18,103 nucleotides of DNA from JASFRI01 sp050115015 (GTDB taxonomy: Bacteria > Acidobacteriota > Polarisedimenticolia > CBDVAL01). The position numbers and the translations under genes are program-made. The notes under the pieces were generated by a model that made no database searches, was not told the DNA's origin, and was given only the letters and a program-made list of their open reading frames with translations. This document shows positions 15,711-18,103 of the stretch, piece by piece. The stretch covers positions 1 to 18,103 of the forward strand of contig JASFRI010000037.1 in the NCBI GenBank assembly GCA_050115015.1, written 5' to 3'. Positions within the stretch are counted from its first letter, which is position 1. Each line of letters opens with the position of its first letter.

Positions 15711-16325
15711 TCAGCCGGGGTTGCCGCTCCCGGAGTCTGCTCGCCGCCGCGGGAGGAAGCGCGGCACGAGCCGGGCGTACATGTCGTACGCGTCGCCGAA
15801 GCGCTCCCGCAGCTCACGCTCCTCCATCTCGACGATGATGAGGAGTGCCGCCACCGTCCCTGCGGCCATCAGGTAGGGCCCTAGATAGTTGGCGACCAGC
15901 GACCAGCCGACGAGCCCCAGGGTGAACTCCACGTACCGGGGATGCCGGATGCGGCCGTAGATCCCCTCGGTCAGCAGCTTCCCGCTCTCCGGGAGAATCT
16001 CGGCGACGCCGGTCAGGACCCGGAGCGTCAGGTGCTTGCGACGCTTTCGCTGGATGATCGCGGCGACGACGATCAGCGGCAGCGCGAGCCCTAGGAGTGG
16101 CCAGTAGGTCCCGAGGTCCGGGCCGACGAGCAGTTCCCGCAGCAGGTACAACCCTCCCGCCGACCCGAGAAGGAAGACCGTGAGGACGGTGAGCGTCCCG
16201 GGGACCCCCACGCGGCGCCAGAAGCCGACGAACGGGTGCACGATGAACCACCAGCCGACCGCTCCCGGCATGGAGATGACCAGGAGCACGGCCATGACGT
16301 AGCGTACCTGCTCGAAGACGGCCAT
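15711..16325 (-). CDS. Membrane methyltransferase, isoprenylcysteine/phospholipid methyltransferase-like
   Basis: This 204-residue integral membrane protein has about five hydrophobic segments (for example YVMAVLLVISMPGAVGWWFI, GTLTVLTVFLLGSAGGLYLL and YWPLLGLALPLIVVAAIIQ). The C-terminal signature of the ICMT/PEMT group is present: GIYGRIRHPRYVEF (about 121-134), then EMEERELRERFGDAYDMYARLVPRFLPR (about 166-193). In known members the RHP motif and the Glu-Glu pair help bind S-adenosylmethionine. The methyl acceptor cannot be predicted; lipids or small hydrophobic molecules are typical for bacterial homologues. I start at the ATG at 16325, just before the first span; a GTG at 16358 would add 11 charged residues. 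It stands alone between the membrane-protein remnant and the TonB-domain gene. Confidence 0.85.
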   Translation of the reverse strand: MAVFEQVRYVMAVLLVISMPGAVGWWFIVHPFVGFWRRVGVPGTLTVLTVFLLGSAGGLYLLRELLVGPDLGTYWPLLGLALPLIVVAAIIQRKRRKHLTLRVLTGVAEILPESGKLLTEGIYGRIRHPRYVEFTLGLVGWSLVANYLGPYLMAAGTVAALLIIVEMEERELRERFGDAYDMYARLVPRFLPRRRADSGSGNPG

Positions 16326-16393
16326 CCGCCCCCCGATCCGACGCCGGTCAGGGGCCACTTCGCCGGGAACGCTCGGTCCGAGACCGGAGAACC

Positions 16394-16399
16394 AGTATA
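16394..16399 (-). promoter_or_regulatory. Candidate -10 element for the methyltransferase gene
   Basis: On the minus strand this reads TATACT, a near-consensus -10 hexamer, about 70 bases before the methyltransferase ATG. I see no matching -35 at 16-18 bases, so the call is weak. Confidence 0.25.
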
Positions 16400-16468
16400 C
16401 CTACCCGCCAAGATGAGCCGGTAGACGAGCGTTGGCCAGGCTCGACGGAACGAACGGGCCATTGAGAA

Positions 16469-16484
16469 CCGGACCCCGGTCCGG
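16469..16484 (-). terminator. Candidate hairpin after the TonB-domain gene
   Basis: CCGGACC and GGTCCGG form a perfect seven-base inverted repeat around two bases, starting eight bases past the stop codon at 16492. On the minus strand it is followed by TTCTC, a poor T-tract, so it would be a weak intrinsic terminator at best. It could instead protect the transcript end. Confidence 0.4.
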
Positions 16485-16491
16485 CGCGCGG

Positions 16492-17286
16492 CTACTTGAG
16501 CTGGAACGAGACCGTCAGGGTCAGGATCGTGGCCACGGGTTTGCCGGCCGCGTCCCGCCCGGGCTCGTACTTCCACTGCTCCACCGCCTTCCGGGCCGCC
16601 TCCGAGAGCAGATCGTCCGGGCTCCCCACGACCTTCAGCACCTGGCAGCTCCCGTCCTCGAGGACCTTGACCTGGAGCACCACGCCCCCCGAGATCCTGT
16701 TCTTGCGGGCGAGCTCCGGATAGCGGGGATTGACGCGCTCCAGGATGCGCGGCTTGCTCGCGTCCGGTTCCTTGCCGGCCGCCTCAGGGCGTAGCACGAC
16801 GAACACGTACGGAGCCGCCTCACCATCCTGACTGCCGATGACCGCCCGGCCGCCGCGTTTCACGCTCACCGGGGTGTCGGCGATCCGGGTGCCGTCCTGG
16901 GCGATCTCGACCCTATAGGTGGCCACCTCGTCATTGAACCCCACCAGCGTCATGTGAATGTCCATGCCGGGAGCCGGCGAAGGCATCTCGAGGTCATCAC
17001 CCACCGGCATTCGCTTCATGTAGTCATCCTGACGCTCGAGCCCCTTCAGGCGGTAGGCTTGCTTCAGCTGCTTGCCCAGCTCCTCGCCGCCCGGGAGGTC
17101 GGGGAGCAGCGTGCCGGGAACGATCAGCACGGTCCCGCTGGGCTCCACGTTCTTGTCCGGGTGCCCCACGTAGAGCGTGTAGCCCGTCAGCAGGCCGTCG
17201 GCCGCCGCCCGGGCGGTTGGGGTGAAACCGACCACGGCGGTCATCAGCGCGACAAGCAGGAGGGTGCGACGGATCGACTGTCTCAT
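16492..17286 (-). CDS. Exported protein with TonB C-terminal domain
   Basis: This 264-residue protein has a signal peptide (1 to about 27: SIRRTLLLVALMTAVVG, with TARA-AADG as a likely cleavage site). A middle beta-rich part (about 105-166, DIHMTLVGFNDEVATYRVEI and ISGGVV-preceding linker) leads to a TonB C-terminal domain at about 184-264: RVNPRYPELARKNRISGGVV, LQVKVLEDGSCQVLKVVGS, AARKAVEQWKYEPGRDAAG and LTLTVSFQLK. Classical TonB keeps an uncleaved membrane anchor and a Pro-rich spacer to span the periplasm. Neither is obvious here, so this is probably a periplasmic partner-binding protein rather than a true energy transducer. I start at the ATG at 17286, with GAGGA upstream; another ATG at 17295 is two bases after the stop of the upstream gene. 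It is the third gene of the sigma operon, so coupling is likely. Confidence 0.85.
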   Translation of the reverse strand: MRQSIRRTLLLVALMTAVVGFTPTARAAADGLLTGYTLYVGHPDKNVEPSGTVLIVPGTLLPDLPGGEELGKQLKQAYRLKGLERQDDYMKRMPVGDDLEMPSPAPGMDIHMTLVGFNDEVATYRVEIAQDGTRIADTPVSVKRGGRAVIGSQDGEAAPYVFVVLRPEAAGKEPDASKPRILERVNPRYPELARKNRISGGVVLQVKVLEDGSCQVLKVVGSPDDLLSEAARKAVEQWKYEPGRDAAGKPVATILTLTVSFQLK

Positions 17287-17297
17287 GTTCCTCATCC

Positions 17298-17657
17298 TCA
17301 CTGCGAGTCCGGGGGACTCAGCACGAAGTAGAGCGGTGTCTCCGGGTCGAGCCATGAGAGCACCACGTTGTCGTCCAGGGGCGGAGTGGGCATGGCCGCC
17401 GCCGGGTGTGCGGCTCTTGTCGGGGGGGTCGTGGAGAGCGGCCCGCCACCGTGCGGCATCAGCCAGAGGGCCAGCGGGATCCCCAGGAGCATCGTCGTTG
17501 CTATCACCACGGCGAAGCGCCAGCGGAGAGCCCTACCGGCGCGGCTCTCCAGACGCGCCACCACGCGGGTCGCAGCCACCTCGGGCGCGGTCGGAGAGGG
17601 TCGTCGGCCCCAGTCACGGAACGCCTCGTCGAAGTCCTGGTCATGATCCCGGTTCAT
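17298..17657 (-). CDS. Small single-span membrane protein in anti-sigma position
   Basis: This 119-residue protein has an acidic N-terminal cytoplasmic part (MNRDHDQDFDEAFRDWGRRP), one transmembrane helix at about 47-67 (RFAVVIATTMLLGIPLALWL) and a Pro-rich outer part ending in NVVLSWLDPETPLYFVLSPP. It overlaps the sigma gene by 17 bases and has a strong ribosome site (GGAGGGAG), as expected for a protein made in proportion to the sigma factor. It lacks the HxxxCxxC zinc motif of the common anti-sigma domain. Anti-sigma function is therefore inferred from position and topology only. The C-terminal LDPETPLYFVL motif looks conserved in similarly placed genes, from memory. Confidence 0.75.
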   Translation of the reverse strand: MNRDHDQDFDEAFRDWGRRPSPTAPEVAATRVVARLESRAGRALRWRFAVVIATTMLLGIPLALWLMPHGGGPLSTTPPTRAAHPAAAMPTPPLDDNVVLSWLDPETPLYFVLSPPDSQ

Positions 17658-18103
17658 CGCTCCCTCCGCCCACCATGGCGTCGAGCCGCTGGCGCGCCCG
17701 CCGCCGGTGGGCCCTGACCGACGACGCGGCGATGCCCAGCAGGCGGGCGATCTCGTGGTCGGTCTGTCCCTCCACCACGGTCAGGTGCATCACCGCCCGC
17801 TGACGCGGCGCCAGGGCGCCGAGAAGCTGCGACACCCAGGCCGCCGTGTGAGGGTTGCCCGGCGCCGTTGCCGGGAGTCCCTCGACCGCGATCTCCGGCC
17901 GCCGCCGGCCGCGAAGGCGCAGGCAGCGCCGGAACACGATCCGCGTCACCCATGCGCCGAACGCCTCCGGCCTCGACAGCCGGGGGAGCTTGCGCCAGCA
18001 GATGAGCAAGCCCTCCTGGACCACGTCCTCCGCGGCCTCCTCTCCCACCATGGAGCGGGAGAGGCGAACCAGCCGGCTCCAGTGATCGCGAACCAGGCCG
18101 CCG
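17641..18103 (-). CDS. ECF-type RNA polymerase sigma factor (5' end outside window)
   Basis: The minus-strand frame stays open to the right edge, so the start is missing and the ATG at 18051 is internal. The visible 153 residues begin inside region 2 (GGLVRDHWSRLVRLSRSMVG, AAEDVVQEGLLICWRKLPRL, AFGAWVTRIVFRRCLRLRG). A linker follows, then region 4: LLGALAPRQRAVMHLTVVEG and the helix-turn-helix QTDHEIARLLGIAASSVRAH. This is an ordinary ECF sigma factor and not of the kinase-linked type found at 5621. It overlaps the small membrane protein gene downstream, which is followed in turn by the TonB-domain gene. The arrangement suggests a membrane-sensed stress or envelope regulon. Confidence 0.9.
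   Translation of the reverse strand, partial: GGLVRDHWSRLVRLSRSMVGEEAAEDVVQEGLLICWRKLPRLSRPEAFGAWVTRIVFRRCLRLRGRRRPEIAVEGLPATAPGNPHTAAWVSQLLGALAPRQRAVMHLTVVEGQTDHEIARLLGIAASSVRAHRRRARQRLDAMVGGGSDEPGS

Overview
The window is GC-rich bacterial DNA that is densely coded on both strands. It most resembles an Acidobacteriota-type genome, probably an uncultured soil or sediment member. The pointers are family-level ones recalled from memory: a TIGR02999-like ECF sigma factor next to a Ser/Thr kinase with TPR repeats, secreted multidomain proteins ending in a particular C-terminal beta module, MacB/FtsX-type permease pairs, and a PadR regulator next to a multi-span membrane protein. No rRNA, tRNA, CRISPR array or transposase is visible. 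Both edges cut through genes.

Layout. (1) 2-277, plus strand: the C-terminal tail of a secreted protein. It converges on a 1,615-residue secreted subtilisin-family protease (377-5224, minus). (2) 5225-5620: a gene-free divergent control region. It holds a striking pair of 25-base inverted repeats, 5349-5373 and 5549-5573, matching at 22 of 25 positions. (3) 5621-9230, plus: an ECF sigma factor followed by a membrane-anchored TPR Ser/Thr kinase, probably one signalling operon. (4) 9414-10364, plus: an exported metallo-beta-lactamase-fold hydrolase. (5) 10438-14217, minus: an exporter operon of periplasmic adaptor, FtsX-type permease and second FtsX-type permease, with tight spacing but no ATPase gene. 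(6) 14568-15575, plus: a decayed locus in which the start of a PadR regulator is fused by deletion to the remains of a multi-span membrane protein. That protein part carries two frame breaks and an in-frame stop. (7) 15711-16325, minus: a membrane methyltransferase of the isoprenylcysteine/phospholipid methyltransferase group. (8) 16492 to beyond 18103, minus: a three-gene operon of ECF sigma factor (start outside the window), small single-span membrane protein in the anti-sigma position, and an exported protein with a TonB C-terminal domain.

How the parts may work together. The window is rich in envelope and signalling functions: two independent ECF sigma systems, one with a kinase and one with a membrane partner, plus secreted hydrolases and an export machine. 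The protease and the sigma/kinase operon are divergent, and each is preceded by one copy of the 25-base element in the same orientation relative to its gene. They could therefore share a regulator. Alternatively, the two copies could be the ends of a small TA-flanked mobile element. The PadR gene lies divergent to the exporter and would be its natural local repressor, but it has lost its C-terminal half, so local control of the exporter has probably changed.
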